From Syntrophaceae bacterium (GTDB taxonomy: Bacteria > Desulfobacterota > Syntrophia > Syntrophales > Smithellaceae), in assembly GCA_009773315.1 (NCBI GenBank), contig WRPE01000023.1:1-44278 (forward strand): DNA of 44,278 nucleotides. Reading direction: 5' to 3'. Each line of letters begins with the position of its first letter. The first letter of the stretch is position 1. This document shows positions 15,330-24,358 of this stretch, in pieces. The notes below the pieces were generated by a model, which was not told where the DNA came from, did no database searches, and was given only the letters and a program-made list of their open reading frames with translations. The position numbers were made by a program, and so were the translations under genes.

Positions 15330-16424
15330 ATGGACAAAGCAGACATTACCATCATCGGAGCCGGCGTCATCGGTCTTGCCGTGGCGGCGCAATTGGCAAG
15401 ACCGGATCTGATTGTCTTTATCCTGGAGAAAAATCAGGCTTTCGGCGGCGGAATCAGTTCCCGCAACAGTGAAGTCATTCACGCGGGGATTTATTATCCT
15501 GAAGGATCGCTCAAGGCCGGACTGTGCGTTGCCGCAAACCCGATGCTCTACGAAATAGCCGTCCGAAACGGCATCCCTCACCAGAAAATCGGCAAGCTGA
15601 TTGTCGCGACAAATTCCGGGGAAATTGAAGACATCGAAAAACTCCATGAAAACGGACGAAATAACGGTGTAGAGTCTCTATCTCTCATCACCAAGCGGCA
15701 AATTGCGCAACTGGAACCCTATGTTCAGGCCGAGGCTGCGCTTTACTCACCGGATACGGGTATCATCAGCGCCCATGATTTGATGAACTACTTCTTAAGA
15801 CAGGCGCAAAACAACAAGGCGCATCTGGTTTGCCGCACAGAGGTGTTGCGTATCGAAATGGAAACAAATGGCTGGCGGATATTTGCGGCAAACGACAAAG
15901 GCGAGGGCTTTGATTTTTTCTCAGCGCTTGTGATCAACGCCGCCGGGCTGTCATCCGACATCATCGCCAACCAGGCCTGCGGCCGTTATCACCTTCATTA
16001 TTGTAAAGGCGATTATTGCGGCATCTCCGGCGTAAAACCTGGACTGGTTAAACGGTTGATCTATCCCGCGCCGGTAAAAGATCATGTGGGTCTGGGCGTG
16101 CATCTGACCCTCGACTTAAACGGCCGTTTAAAGCTGGGACCGGACGCAACCTACATTGACCGAATTCACGACTACAACGTGGCGCAAGAAAAGGCCGCCC
16201 TTTTTTATAAGCAGGCTCGAAAATATTTACCCTTCCTGGAGCCGGGAAATGTTCACCCCGACATGGCCGGAATCCGTCCGAAGCTTCAGGGGCCAAATGA
16301 TGCCTTCGCCGATTTTGTCATTCGACAGGATGCCCCCGGTTTTATCAATCTTGTCGGCATTGAATCACCGGGGCTCACCGCTTCACCGGCGATTGCCAAG
16401 GTTGTAAAAGCAATGCTTTTTTGA
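15330..16424 (+). CDS. lhgO: L-2-hydroxyglutarate oxidase-like FAD-dependent oxidoreductase
   Basis: This DAO-superfamily flavoprotein resembles LhgO/L2HGDH, which oxidises L-2-hydroxyglutarate to 2-oxoglutarate. The N-terminus DITIIGAGVIGLAVA is the FAD-binding GxGxxG dinucleotide loop (residues 10-15). SSRNSEVIHAGIYY near 44 is characteristic of the LhgO group, and the C-terminal MAGIRPKLQGP and VGIESPGLTASPAIA are also typical. At 364 residues it is slightly shorter than E. coli LhgO (422). It lies 188 bases upstream of the branched-chain amino-acid transporter on the same strand. Exact substrate is not proven, since glycerol-3-phosphate and other 2-hydroxyacid oxidases share the fold. Confidence 0.8.
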   Translation: MDKADITIIGAGVIGLAVAAQLARPDLIVFILEKNQAFGGGISSRNSEVIHAGIYYPEGSLKAGLCVAANPMLYEIAVRNGIPHQKIGKLIVATNSGEIEDIEKLHENGRNNGVESLSLITKRQIAQLEPYVQAEAALYSPDTGIISAHDLMNYFLRQAQNNKAHLVCRTEVLRIEMETNGWRIFAANDKGEGFDFFSALVINAAGLSSDIIANQACGRYHLHYCKGDYCGISGVKPGLVKRLIYPAPVKDHVGLGVHLTLDLNGRLKLGPDATYIDRIHDYNVAQEKAALFYKQARKYLPFLEPGNVHPDMAGIRPKLQGPNDAFADFVIRQDAPGFINLVGIESPGLTASPAIAKVVKAMLF

Positions 16425-16612
16425 AGAAAAAACGGAAAGGATAGAGCGGCAGCGTTGCTTCCTTTCTTTTGCTTATACCATTCATTAAATAACCGTGAAC
16501 CCTGAACCTATCTCAAACCGCTGAACCCTGAACTCTTCTTTTTTATGGACACACTTCCGACCTTCCCCTATAACCTGTGGGCAAAATATAAAGCCAAACA
16601 AGGAGACGGTTC

Positions 16613-17779
16613 ATGAAAAAATCAGCGATTTTTATTATTCTTTTGGTGATTCTCTCTCTGGGCATTTGCGGTTGCAGCAAAGATGATTCTTCCCAGATCA
16701 AAATCGGTGTCATTGCCGAGCTGACCGGTGATATTCCGGCCGTGGGTGCATCCTGTAAAAACGCGGCGGAAATGGCCGCAGCCGAAATCAACGATGCCGG
16801 CGGCATTCAACTGGGCGATAAGAAATATCCCGTGAAACTCATCATCGAGGATAACGCCGGGAAAGCCGATCAATCGGCGTCTTCCGCGCAAAAGCTGATT
16901 ACGCAAAATAAAGTTGTTGCGATTGTCGGCCCCAATGCCAGCCGCTACGCCCTGCCCGCCGCCGAAATTGCCGAATCGGGTAAAGTGGTGCTCATCACCC
17001 CTTGGTCGACCGCTCCCAAAACAACGCTTGATTCCAAAACAGGAGCCTCCAAAAAATATATTTTCCGTTCCTGCTTTATCGATCCTTTTCAGGGGCGGGT
17101 GCTCGCAAAATTCGTCCTGGATAATCTCAAAGTGAAAAAGGCGGCGGTTCTGTATGACGTTGCTTCCGAATATAACAAGGGCATCGCCGAAATCTTCAAG
17201 GAAATCTATGAGCAAAACGGCGGCAAGGTCGTCGCGTTTGAAACCTACACCACCAACGACAAAGATTTTTCATCCCAGTTGACCAAAATCAAACAAACCG
17301 CTCCGGACATCATTTTCCTGCCCAACTATTACAGCGAAGTGCCTCTACAAATTCAGCAGGCCAAGCGCTTGGGCATTACCACCCCGTTTATCGGTTCCGA
17401 TTCCTGGGGTTCTGAAGAACTGATTAAACTCTGCGGCAAGGACTGCAACGATTATTATTTCAGCACCCATTACGCCGCCGATGCATCAACCGCAGCCACA
17501 AAAAAGTTTATTGAAGACTACAAAGCGAAGTACGGCACGACACCGGATGATGTGGCGGCACTAACGTACGACTCTTTTGGTTTGATCTTTCAATCGCTGA
17601 AAACCGCCGGAAAGAATGACCGTCAAGCCGTGCGCGACGCACTGGCCAAAATCCCGCAATATGAGGGCGTGACGGGCAACATGCAATTCAAGGAAGGTTC
17701 CGGCGACCCGGTCAAGAGCGCCGTGATTTTAAAAGTAAAGGATGGGAAGTTTACGTGGTTTGCCAACGCCAAACCCTGA
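16613..17779 (+). CDS. livJ: Branched-chain amino-acid ABC transporter, substrate-binding lipoprotein
   Basis: This periplasmic binding protein captures branched-chain or related amino acids for the LivHMGF transporter. Residues 1-20 form a signal peptide (positive MKK, then a hydrophobic stretch) ending in a lipobox-like ICGC, so it is probably a lipoprotein. The mature part, opening with IKIGVIAELTGDIPAVG, is the Leu/Ile/Val-binding (Peripla_BP_6) fold, including the AIVGPNASRYALPAAEIAE region. The 388-residue length fits. AAGGAG lies just upstream of the ATG. The livH-like gene begins 7 bases after its stop. Ligand specificity cannot be read from sequence; urea or amide-binding relatives exist. 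Confidence 0.92.
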   Translation: MKKSAIFIILLVILSLGICGCSKDDSSQIKIGVIAELTGDIPAVGASCKNAAEMAAAEINDAGGIQLGDKKYPVKLIIEDNAGKADQSASSAQKLITQNKVVAIVGPNASRYALPAAEIAESGKVVLITPWSTAPKTTLDSKTGASKKYIFRSCFIDPFQGRVLAKFVLDNLKVKKAAVLYDVASEYNKGIAEIFKEIYEQNGGKVVAFETYTTNDKDFSSQLTKIKQTAPDIIFLPNYYSEVPLQIQQAKRLGITTPFIGSDSWGSEELIKLCGKDCNDYYFSTHYAADASTAATKKFIEDYKAKYGTTPDDVAALTYDSFGLIFQSLKTAGKNDRQAVRDALAKIPQYEGVTGNMQFKEGSGDPVKSAVILKVKDGKFTWFANAKP

Positions 17780-17786
17780 AGTAATT

Positions 17787-18662
17787 ATGGCCTATTTATT
17801 TCAACAAGCGCTCAATGCCCTGCAACTGGGCAGCATCTACGCTCTGATCGCCCTGGGCTACACCATGGTTTACGGCATTCTGACCATGATCAACTTCGCC
17901 CACGGCGATCTGTTCATGGTCGGCGCTTTCTTCTGTTTTCTCTTAGCCGTCTATCTCAAACTCTCCTTTGTCCCGACCCTGCTGTTTACGATACTGGGCG
18001 TGGCCATGCTGGGCGTGGTCATCGAGCGCCTGGCCTACAAACCGCTGCGCAACGCCCCGCGCGTCTCCGCTATCATCACCGCCTTGGGCGTTGGCCTCTT
18101 TCTGGAAAATTTCACGCTGGCGCTTTCCCCCTATCCCAAACATATACCGGCACTGATCGAGCATACAACCTGGACGATCGGTACAGTTTCCATTTCCTCG
18201 CTGCAAATTCTGATCATTGTCCTTTCGCTGGTCCTTATGCTTATCCTGGACTTTATCGTGCAGCGGACCAAGGCGGGCATGGCCATGCGCGCTATTTCCT
18301 GGGATAAAACTATTGTTCCGCTGATGGGTGTGCCGGTGAATAAAATCATCTCGCTCACGTTTGCCATCGGCACGGGACTCGGCGGCGCGGCCGGGATGAT
18401 GTATGGCCTGGCCTATCCGGTGATCGATCCTTATATGGGCATCATGGTCGGCTGGAAAGCGTTCATCTCCGCCGTGGTCGGCGGCATCGGCAATATCCGC
18501 GGGGCGATGATCGGCGGCTTTATTCTGGGCGCGGTGGAAATCATGGTGGCCGCGTTTTTCCCGTCCACCTACCGTGACTTTGTGGCCTTCACGATGCTCT
18601 TTATTCTTTTAATCGTCCGGCCTTACGGCATCCTGGGGAAACCCCATCCGCAAAAGGTGTAA
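17787..18662 (+). CDS. livH: Branched-chain amino-acid ABC transporter permease LivH
   Basis: This inner-membrane permease has about eight hydrophobic helices. It shows the LivH hallmark near the N-terminus (LQLGSIYALIALGYTMVYG, then MINFAHGD) and the C-terminal FISAVVGGIGNIRGAMIGG. The start is the ATG at 17787, directly after the livJ-like stop at 17779. A longer frame starting at 17742 would overlap livJ and lacks family sequence. The 291-residue length matches LivH. It pairs with LivM to form the membrane channel. Confidence 0.95.
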   Translation: MAYLFQQALNALQLGSIYALIALGYTMVYGILTMINFAHGDLFMVGAFFCFLLAVYLKLSFVPTLLFTILGVAMLGVVIERLAYKPLRNAPRVSAIITALGVGLFLENFTLALSPYPKHIPALIEHTTWTIGTVSISSLQILIIVLSLVLMLILDFIVQRTKAGMAMRAISWDKTIVPLMGVPVNKIISLTFAIGTGLGGAAGMMYGLAYPVIDPYMGIMVGWKAFISAVVGGIGNIRGAMIGGFILGAVEIMVAAFFPSTYRDFVAFTMLFILLIVRPYGILGKPHPQKV

Positions 18663-18664
18663 GT

Positions 18665-19708
18665 ATGTCTTCATTCAAAGCCGCATATCATACCCTGCTT
18701 GCACACTGGCATATGCTCACCGGTTACAAACTCTTCTGGCCGGTCTTTATGATCGCGGGCCTCGCGTTTTGCGTTGCTGTCGACACCTATGGCTTTATGG
18801 ATTTATATCTGCAACTGATTTTAATTTACGTGGGCATCAACATCATCCTCACCGTCAGTCTCAATCTGATCAACGGCTATATGGGCGAATTCTCCGTCGG
18901 ACATGCCGGTTTCATGGCCGTGGGCGCTTACGTTGCCTCGCTCTTAACCGTCCATTCATTTCCCGCGGGTGCTCAAAATATGCTTTTCCCTCTGGCGATA
19001 CTGGCAGGCGGCTTGGGTGCGGCATTCGTCGGCTTTCTGGTGGCAATCCCCTCTTTTAAAACACGCGGTGATTATCTGGCTATTGTCACGCTGGCCTTCT
19101 GTATGATTGTCAAATCCGTTCTGGAAAACATCGACGCCGTCGGCGGGCCGCGGGGGCTTTTGGGCATGGAAAAGCTCACCTCGCTGCCGTGGGTCTTTTT
19201 CTGGACGGCGCTTTCCGTCTGGGTCATTCGCAACCTGGTTTATTCCAATTTCAGGCGCGGCGTTTTGTCCATCCGCGAAGATGAAATCGCCAGCGACCTG
19301 ATGAGCGTCAACACGCGCCAAGTCAAAATCATCGCCTTTGTTGTTTCGTCCTTCTTCGCGGGTATCGCCGGTGGCCTGTTCGCCCACGCACTGCAGTTTA
19401 TCAACCCGCGCATGTTCGACATTCTTAAATCCACCGATATTCTGATCATGGTGTATCTGGGCGGCATCGCGTCCATTTCCGGATCGATCATCGGCGCGGT
19501 TATTTATACCATCCTCCTGGAGATCCTTCGTCCATTGGGCGTCTGGCGTATGGTGTTTATGCCGCTCACGCTGGTTTTGTTAATGATCTATCGTCCGCGC
19601 GGCATCATGGGAATGAAGGAAGCCCGGTTGTTCACACCGCTTCGCGATATTACGACGGAAAAACTCTGGCGTCAAAAGAAAAAGGAGGCCCCCGATGCCT
19701 CTGCTTGA
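18665..19708 (+). CDS. livM: Branched-chain amino-acid ABC transporter permease LivM
   Basis: This is the second permease, with about ten hydrophobic segments over 347 residues. Family signatures are SLNLINGYMGEFSVGHAGFM near residue 64, VGFLVAIPSFKTRGDYLAIV near 120 and the GGIASISGSIIGA block near 264. It starts 2 bases after the livH stop and overlaps livG by 14 bases, so all five genes are one transcription unit. Confidence 0.95.
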   Translation: MSSFKAAYHTLLAHWHMLTGYKLFWPVFMIAGLAFCVAVDTYGFMDLYLQLILIYVGINIILTVSLNLINGYMGEFSVGHAGFMAVGAYVASLLTVHSFPAGAQNMLFPLAILAGGLGAAFVGFLVAIPSFKTRGDYLAIVTLAFCMIVKSVLENIDAVGGPRGLLGMEKLTSLPWVFFWTALSVWVIRNLVYSNFRRGVLSIREDEIASDLMSVNTRQVKIIAFVVSSFFAGIAGGLFAHALQFINPRMFDILKSTDILIMVYLGGIASISGSIIGAVIYTILLEILRPLGVWRMVFMPLTLVLLMIYRPRGIMGMKEARLFTPLRDITTEKLWRQKKKEAPDASA

Positions 19709-20465
19709 AATATCCAAACTCACACACCGCTTTGCGGGCCTTTGCGCGGTCTCCGACTTCAACTTTGTAATCGAGCCGCATGAACTGGTCGGCGTCATCG
19801 GCCCTAACGGCGCGGGAAAAACCACCGTCTTCAACCTGATCACCGGCGTCTATCGGGCGAGCGTTGGCAGCATCAAACTGAAAGATCAGGAGTTGGTCGG
19901 AAAAACACCCCATCAGATCACAAGCTTGGGCATTGCCCGCACCTTCCAGAACATCCGGCTCTTCAAGGAACTGAGCGTACTGGACAACGTCCGCATCGCA
20001 CACTACGGCCAGATTGCTTACACGCCCGCCGAGGCGCTTTTGCACATCGGCCGCTTCCGGGCCGAAGAAAAACGCATTACCAATCGGGCGCTGGATTTGC
20101 TTGCCATCTTCAAACTTGACGAATCAGCCAATGAAAAAGCCAAAAACCTGTCTTATGGTTTGCAGCGCCGTCTGGAGATTGCCCGGGCGCTGGCCACGGA
20201 GCCTGCGCTTTTGCTTCTGGACGAACCGGCCGCCGGCATGAACCCCAACGAGATTATTCAGCTCATGGAATTTATCCGGTGGATTCGCCAGACGTTTTCC
20301 GTCACCATCATTCTGATTGAACACCAGATGCGCCTGGTGATGGGCATTTGCGAACGCCTGGTCGTGCTGGATTTCGGCGCAACCATCGCACAAGGGTTGC
20401 CGTCCGAAATTCAAAAAAATCCTAAAGTCATGGAAGCCTATCTGGGCGTGGAGGTCGCTTCATGA
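19695..20465 (+). CDS. livG: Branched-chain amino-acid ABC transporter ATPase LivG
   Basis: This cytoplasmic ATPase of 256 residues powers the transporter. Walker A is GPNGAGKTT (36-44), the ABC signature region is LSYGLQRRLEIARALA, and Walker B is LLLLDEPAAGMN, followed by the switch His in LIEHQM. The LivG-specific GIARTFQNIRLF is also present. The signature has SYGLQ rather than SGGQ, which is normal for LivG-type subunits. The start overlaps livM and the stop overlaps livF by 4 bases. Confidence 0.96.
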   Translation: MPLLEISKLTHRFAGLCAVSDFNFVIEPHELVGVIGPNGAGKTTVFNLITGVYRASVGSIKLKDQELVGKTPHQITSLGIARTFQNIRLFKELSVLDNVRIAHYGQIAYTPAEALLHIGRFRAEEKRITNRALDLLAIFKLDESANEKAKNLSYGLQRRLEIARALATEPALLLLDEPAAGMNPNEIIQLMEFIRWIRQTFSVTIILIEHQMRLVMGICERLVVLDFGATIAQGLPSEIQKNPKVMEAYLGVEVAS

Positions 20466-21181
20466 CCAACCCTGATCTCCTGCTTACCGTCACCAACTTA
20501 AGCGTCTCCTACGACAGCATTCGCGCGGTAAACGATATTTCATTTGATGTCGCACGCGGAGAAATCGTCACCCTGATCGGCGCCAACGGCGCGGGAAAAT
20601 CATCCATCCTGCGCGCTATCTCCGGCCTGATTCCCTACCAGGGCGGTATCGCGTATGCGGGAAAAGATTTAAAAAACATTGCCGCAGATGGGATTGTCGC
20701 CGCAGGCATTGCCCACGTGCCGGAAGGCCGAGGCATATTCGGCAATCTGACCGTCCTGGAAAATTTAAAGATCGCCACATGGCAGCGTAAAGATAAAGCC
20801 AAAATCGCAGCCGATCTGGAACACGTGTTTGAATTATTCCCCCGCCTGTTCGAACGAGGCAAGCAACTGGGCGGCATGCTCTCCGGCGGCGAACAGCAAA
20901 TGCTGGCCGTGGGACGCGCGCTCATGAGTGACTCGCAAATGCTGCTGCTTGACGAACCATCCATGGGGCTTTCGCCGGTTCTGGTACGAGAAATTTTCAA
21001 GATTATTCAAGACATCAACCACACAGGGAAAACCATTTTGCTCGTCGAACAAAACGCCAACATGTCCTTGCACATCGCCTCTCGCGGCTACGTTCTGGAA
21101 ACCGGCCGTATTGTGCTATCCGGCACCGGCAAGGACCTAACGGGGAATCCCCGCGTCAAGGAAGCTTATTTGGGAGGTTAA
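20462..21181 (+). CDS. livF: Branched-chain amino-acid ABC transporter ATPase LivF
   Basis: This is the second ATPase of the transporter, 239 residues. Walker A is GANGAGKSS (40-48), the signature is LSGGEQQMLAVGRAL, Walker B is MLLLDEPSMGL, and the switch His position is replaced by Gln in LLVEQN, as is usual in LivF. It starts inside the livG stop (ATGA overlap) and closes the operon. A tract of short tandem repeats follows the stop; I see no clear Rho-independent terminator. Confidence 0.96.
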   Translation: MTNPDLLLTVTNLSVSYDSIRAVNDISFDVARGEIVTLIGANGAGKSSILRAISGLIPYQGGIAYAGKDLKNIAADGIVAAGIAHVPEGRGIFGNLTVLENLKIATWQRKDKAKIAADLEHVFELFPRLFERGKQLGGMLSGGEQQMLAVGRALMSDSQMLLLDEPSMGLSPVLVREIFKIIQDINHTGKTILLVEQNANMSLHIASRGYVLETGRIVLSGTGKDLTGNPRVKEAYLGG

Positions 21182-21217
21182 AACCGATTCAGGGTTTACA
21201 GATTAACGGTTCCAATA

Positions 21218-21302
21218 ACCTGACCACCTGATGACCTGATGACCTGATGACCTGAAGGTCACGCGAGGTCACGCGAGGTGGCTCGAGGTCAGACGAGGTC
21301 AC
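21218..21302. repeat. Tandem-repeat tract after livF (8-mer then 10-mer units)
   Basis: Three or four copies of the 8-base unit TGATGACC are followed at once by about five degenerate copies of a 10-base unit, AGGTCACGCG. The two arrays contain the pentamer in opposite orientation (TGACC versus GGTCA), so the tract can fold on itself. It fills the gap between livF and the minus-strand dus gene. It may act as a bidirectional transcription barrier or may simply be slippage-prone intergenic DNA. Confidence 0.75.
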
Positions 21303-21357
21303 CAGACCGTTCCCTGCGCTTCACCCAGCCGCCACAATATCATTATTGATTGGGAAA

Positions 21358-22296
21358 TCAAATAAGCTCATCAAAAAATTTATTTACCACATCAACATAA
21401 TTATCTCGGTGATGTGTTTTATTTATTTTCTTTCGAATTTTTTCCCCGTTTTCGAAAAAGCCCCCCATATAAGTCCAGATTTCTTTCATTTTATTGGTAA
21501 TGTGCGAGGGACCATACAAAATTTTCGAATATTCATCGAATAAATGATCATGGAAAATCCTGATGATTTTGATTTTTTCATCATAAGGCTTTTCCGTGTT
21601 GAATTTAATTTTTTCCGCAAGGAAAGGGTTTCCGAGCAGGCCCCTGCCGATCATCCACCGTTCTATTGATCCGAACCGTTTCGTAAGCATCTCCCATTTC
21701 TCAAAAGAATTGATGTCCCCGTTATAGACAATCCTGTGTTTCGATAGGCCAAGACACTGCTCGAACATATCGAGATCAACGTCACCTGCATACATTTGCA
21801 CACCCGTCCTCGGATGGATGATCAGTTCCTCAAGCGGATATTGATTGAAAATGGGAATGAGCTGCAACACCTCGTCAGGATATGTTAACCCTAATCTGAG
21901 CTTTATCGATAATCCCGGTTTTAGTGCAGGCATTGTTTTTTCAAGAAAAGATTCGATTCTGTCCGGATGACAAAGCATACCAGCCCCTCTACCCTTCTTC
22001 ACAACCATGCGGAACGGACAGCCGATGTTCCAATTTACCGTGCCGCATCCAATGTCGTATAACGCATTGGCAAGCTTGGTGAAGTCATCCGGGTCGGAGC
22101 TCATGATTTGCGGTATCGTGGGAATTCCCGTATTTTTATCAGGATAAAATTCGCGCAGAAGGTTATTCACCGGTTTCATTTTCTTCGATGAGGAGATAAA
22201 AGGCGCAATAGCCATATCAACTCCCTTAAAAAAAAGAGGAAACAGGTTGCGATAAATCCTGTCGGTTATCCCCTGGATTGGTGCGAGGTATATCAT
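21358..22296 (-). CDS. dus: tRNA-dihydrouridine synthase family protein
   Basis: This flavoenzyme reduces specific uridines in tRNA to dihydrouridine. The 312 residues form an FMN-binding TIM barrel starting with MIYLAPIQGITD (Dus: APMxGxTD). The catalytic cysteine is C93 in NWNIGCPF, followed by the usual VVKKGRGAGML. FMN-phosphate elements HPRTGVQMYAGD and YNGDIN and the MIGRGLLGNPFL motif are all present. Which of DusA, B or C it matches best is not decidable by eye; length and motif style are closer to DusC/Dus3-type short members. It is an apparently single gene flanked by the repeat tract and an MFS gene. Confidence 0.9.
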   Translation of the reverse strand: MIYLAPIQGITDRIYRNLFPLFFKGVDMAIAPFISSSKKMKPVNNLLREFYPDKNTGIPTIPQIMSSDPDDFTKLANALYDIGCGTVNWNIGCPFRMVVKKGRGAGMLCHPDRIESFLEKTMPALKPGLSIKLRLGLTYPDEVLQLIPIFNQYPLEELIIHPRTGVQMYAGDVDLDMFEQCLGLSKHRIVYNGDINSFEKWEMLTKRFGSIERWMIGRGLLGNPFLAEKIKFNTEKPYDEKIKIIRIFHDHLFDEYSKILYGPSHITNKMKEIWTYMGGFFENGEKIRKKINKTHHRDNYVDVVNKFFDELI

Positions 22297-22336
22297 GGGT
22301 AGTCTCTAAATCCTTTGGCTGTTATTATAAAACATT

Positions 22337-23626
22337 TTATCGATGCCCTATGTGTTTTGCCGGTTCCGGAATCCAGCGATAGACAATAAACATAGCAATG
22401 GCAGCGCAGGCAGCCGCGGTCATAAAGACACCGTTGAATCCGAAGGCGTCCGTAATAATGCCTCCAAAGATGGCGCCGATTGTGCTGCTTTCCTGACTGA
22501 TGCTGCTGGCCAATCCCTGTCCAAATCCACGCTGGCGGGGGTTAACCATGTCTGAGATCATGGTGCGGATAACTGTTAAGAGAACGACCGTGCTGATGCT
22601 GTCCAGGATACGCACCATAAACACAGCTCCAAATGATGTGACAAAAGCGTAAAAAACCATCGTTATTCCGCAGAGGGCGATGCCGGCCAGAAAAGTAGGC
22701 TTGCGCCCTATTTTGTCGGCATAATATCCGCATATGGGGGCAAACGCAATAGTGCACAAGGCGCGAACGGCAAACATCCAGCTCATGCTGCTCATATTCA
22801 TGTTAAGATCATTTTTCAAAAATAAACTGAAAAGCGGGTCCACCATGGTGTAGCCAAGGCGATAGATGATGACGGCGGCAAGAAAGATGAGGTAAATCAT
22901 CCCAAGGCTTTTGGTTTGCAATATAAAATTCTTAACACTCTGCCCGAATCCTCTTTTCCCGGTCTCGGCAGTTTGGTGAATCCTGGTTTTATCAAGAGTT
23001 TCCTTTACGAAAAATAAAATAATACCCAGACTGATCAGGCTGAATGCTCCGCAGAAAATGAAATAAACAATGAAGTTGGATGCCTCGACAAAATACCCGG
23101 CAAAGATCGGGCCGATCAACTGGCCGATGCCACTGCTGACGCTGAAGAGGGCAATGGCCCGCCCCAGTTGCAGGGGAGGAAAGGTGTCGGCGGCAATGGT
23201 GATGACCGTGACAGGAATCATGAAAAAAGCAAAACCTTCAATAAATCGCAGGATCAGGAATGTCGTGAAATTTTTTTCGAGAAATGCAAAAAAGAAAAAA
23301 ACGATACCGTAGAGCAACGCCCCCGCAATCAGGACAGGCTTGCGGCCATATTTGTCGCAGAATTTGCCGGCGATAATGCCGCTGATGACACCCCCGAACG
23401 TGCCGACACTGATCAGGACACCCACACCGGAATTGCTGATCCCATAGTTCTGAAAAAAAACAGGGAGCACCATGTAGATTGTGGAAGATGTTATTTGCAG
23501 CCCGACGCAACTGAGAACGAGTATCCAATAATTACGTTTCTGATCTTTCGTGGGGACTGATTGGTCCAAATCTACTTTACCCCTCTCCACTTTTCCAATC
23601 CGCTTCAGGTTCAGCAATATATGCAA
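22337..23626 (-). CDS. Major facilitator superfamily transporter
   Basis: This inner-membrane secondary transporter has about 12 hydrophobic helices. The MFS loop motif between helices 2 and 3 is seen as GKFCDKYGRKPVLIAG (near residue 87) and repeated in the second half as GYYADKIGRKPTFLAG. The longest frame starts at a TTG at 23626. The residues before the first helix (near 32) are poorly conserved, so a GTG at 23590 (VERGKV) is also possible. Substrate is unknown; the family includes drug and sugar exporters. No regulator is adjacent. The 154 bases upstream hold AT-rich sequence and no gene that I can support. Confidence 0.85.
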   Translation of the reverse strand: MHILLNLKRIGKVERGKVDLDQSVPTKDQKRNYWILVLSCVGLQITSSTIYMVLPVFFQNYGISNSGVGVLISVGTFGGVISGIIAGKFCDKYGRKPVLIAGALLYGIVFFFFAFLEKNFTTFLILRFIEGFAFFMIPVTVITIAADTFPPLQLGRAIALFSVSSGIGQLIGPIFAGYFVEASNFIVYFIFCGAFSLISLGIILFFVKETLDKTRIHQTAETGKRGFGQSVKNFILQTKSLGMIYLIFLAAVIIYRLGYTMVDPLFSLFLKNDLNMNMSSMSWMFAVRALCTIAFAPICGYYADKIGRKPTFLAGIALCGITMVFYAFVTSFGAVFMVRILDSISTVVLLTVIRTMISDMVNPRQRGFGQGLASSISQESSTIGAIFGGIITDAFGFNGVFMTAAACAAIAMFIVYRWIPEPAKHIGHR

Positions 23627-23780
23627 TGTGTGAATTCGAAAAAAGGTTGTTTTTTTCGCGGAGTATAGAAAGTCGTCAGGCGCATGTCAAGAACTTAGGA
23701 GGTGAAAAGCAATACTGGTCAATAATTAACAGCATATCACCCACATTTTGCATCCGCCGCAGGTAATCCCGCCATATAGA

Positions 23781-24089
23781 CTATTCTTCAATATGCAACC
23801 GGGCTGTCCTGACGGCGAGGTCTTTGTCTTTGGTGAACAGCCACCACTGCGGTTTGGTGGTGTGCGGGCCTGATTCTTTTTCCCGACCCCGGCCATAATA
23901 CCAATGACCAAATCGCTCGACCGTGGCAAACGGATGATTGCCGGCGCAGAGAATGCTGCATATTCGTATTTCCTTAAAAAATATTGTTTCGTCGGGCTCT
24001 TCCTCATTGGCCAGATCTGCGGGCAAAACAATATGGGATACATCGACACCCTGGGCTTCTTTTTTATCCAGCCACTCTGAAATGTTCAC
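23781..24089 (-). CDS. Small hypothetical protein
   Basis: This 102-residue protein is not recognised. The GTG start is supported by a clear AAAGGAG about 9 bases upstream. It is rich in charged and aromatic residues, with no signal peptide or membrane segment. A central SILCAGNHPFATVERFGHWYY stretch and a C-terminal WWLFTKDKDLAVRTARLHIEE look like a compact alpha/beta domain. It follows the small cysteine protein by 47 bases on the same strand, so the two may form a small operon. Confidence 0.6.
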   Translation of the reverse strand: MNISEWLDKKEAQGVDVSHIVLPADLANEEEPDETIFFKEIRICSILCAGNHPFATVERFGHWYYGRGREKESGPHTTKPQWWLFTKDKDLAVRTARLHIEE

Positions 24090-24136
24090 GTTTATTTTCT
24101 CCTTTCCAGTCGATTAGGCCATGGTTTTTGCGCCGG

Positions 24137-24343
24137 TCAGTTGTGATGTTGATGGCCTCTTTCCTTGCGGACAAAAAGCGCACAGTCCATTTCGGAATTG
24201 TTATAAACATCTACGGCAGGCATACGAGCGGATTTGAAGTCTATCGCGCGACAGCCATAGGGAAACTTTGCCTCATGGGTAATATAGAAGTGTTCGCAGA
24301 AAAAACAATTGATAAGGGTGCCTGCTTTTTGGTTTTCCGCCAT
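24137..24343 (-). CDS. Small cysteine-rich protein, probable metal-binding
   Basis: This 68-residue protein has cysteines in the order CFFC near residues 13-16, then YGCRAIDFKSARMP (C at about 30) and a late MDCALF (C at about 54). The CxxC, Cys and Cys pattern suggests one bound zinc or iron ion. I recall similar short proteins with a GCRAxxFKxxxMP core in deltaproteobacteria, of unproven function. The ATG has GGAG 8 bases upstream. It lies between the long inverted repeat after the PreP gene and the 102-residue gene. Confidence 0.65.
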   Translation of the reverse strand: MAENQKAGTLINCFFCEHFYITHEAKFPYGCRAIDFKSARMPAVDVYNNSEMDCALFVRKERGHQHHN

Positions 24344-24358
24344 TGAAAAACTCCAGTA

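Noticed and set aside
16440-16560. CTGAACCCTGAAC-type repeats before livJ
   Set aside because: Two short imperfect copies only; weaker than the tract after livF and with no structure.
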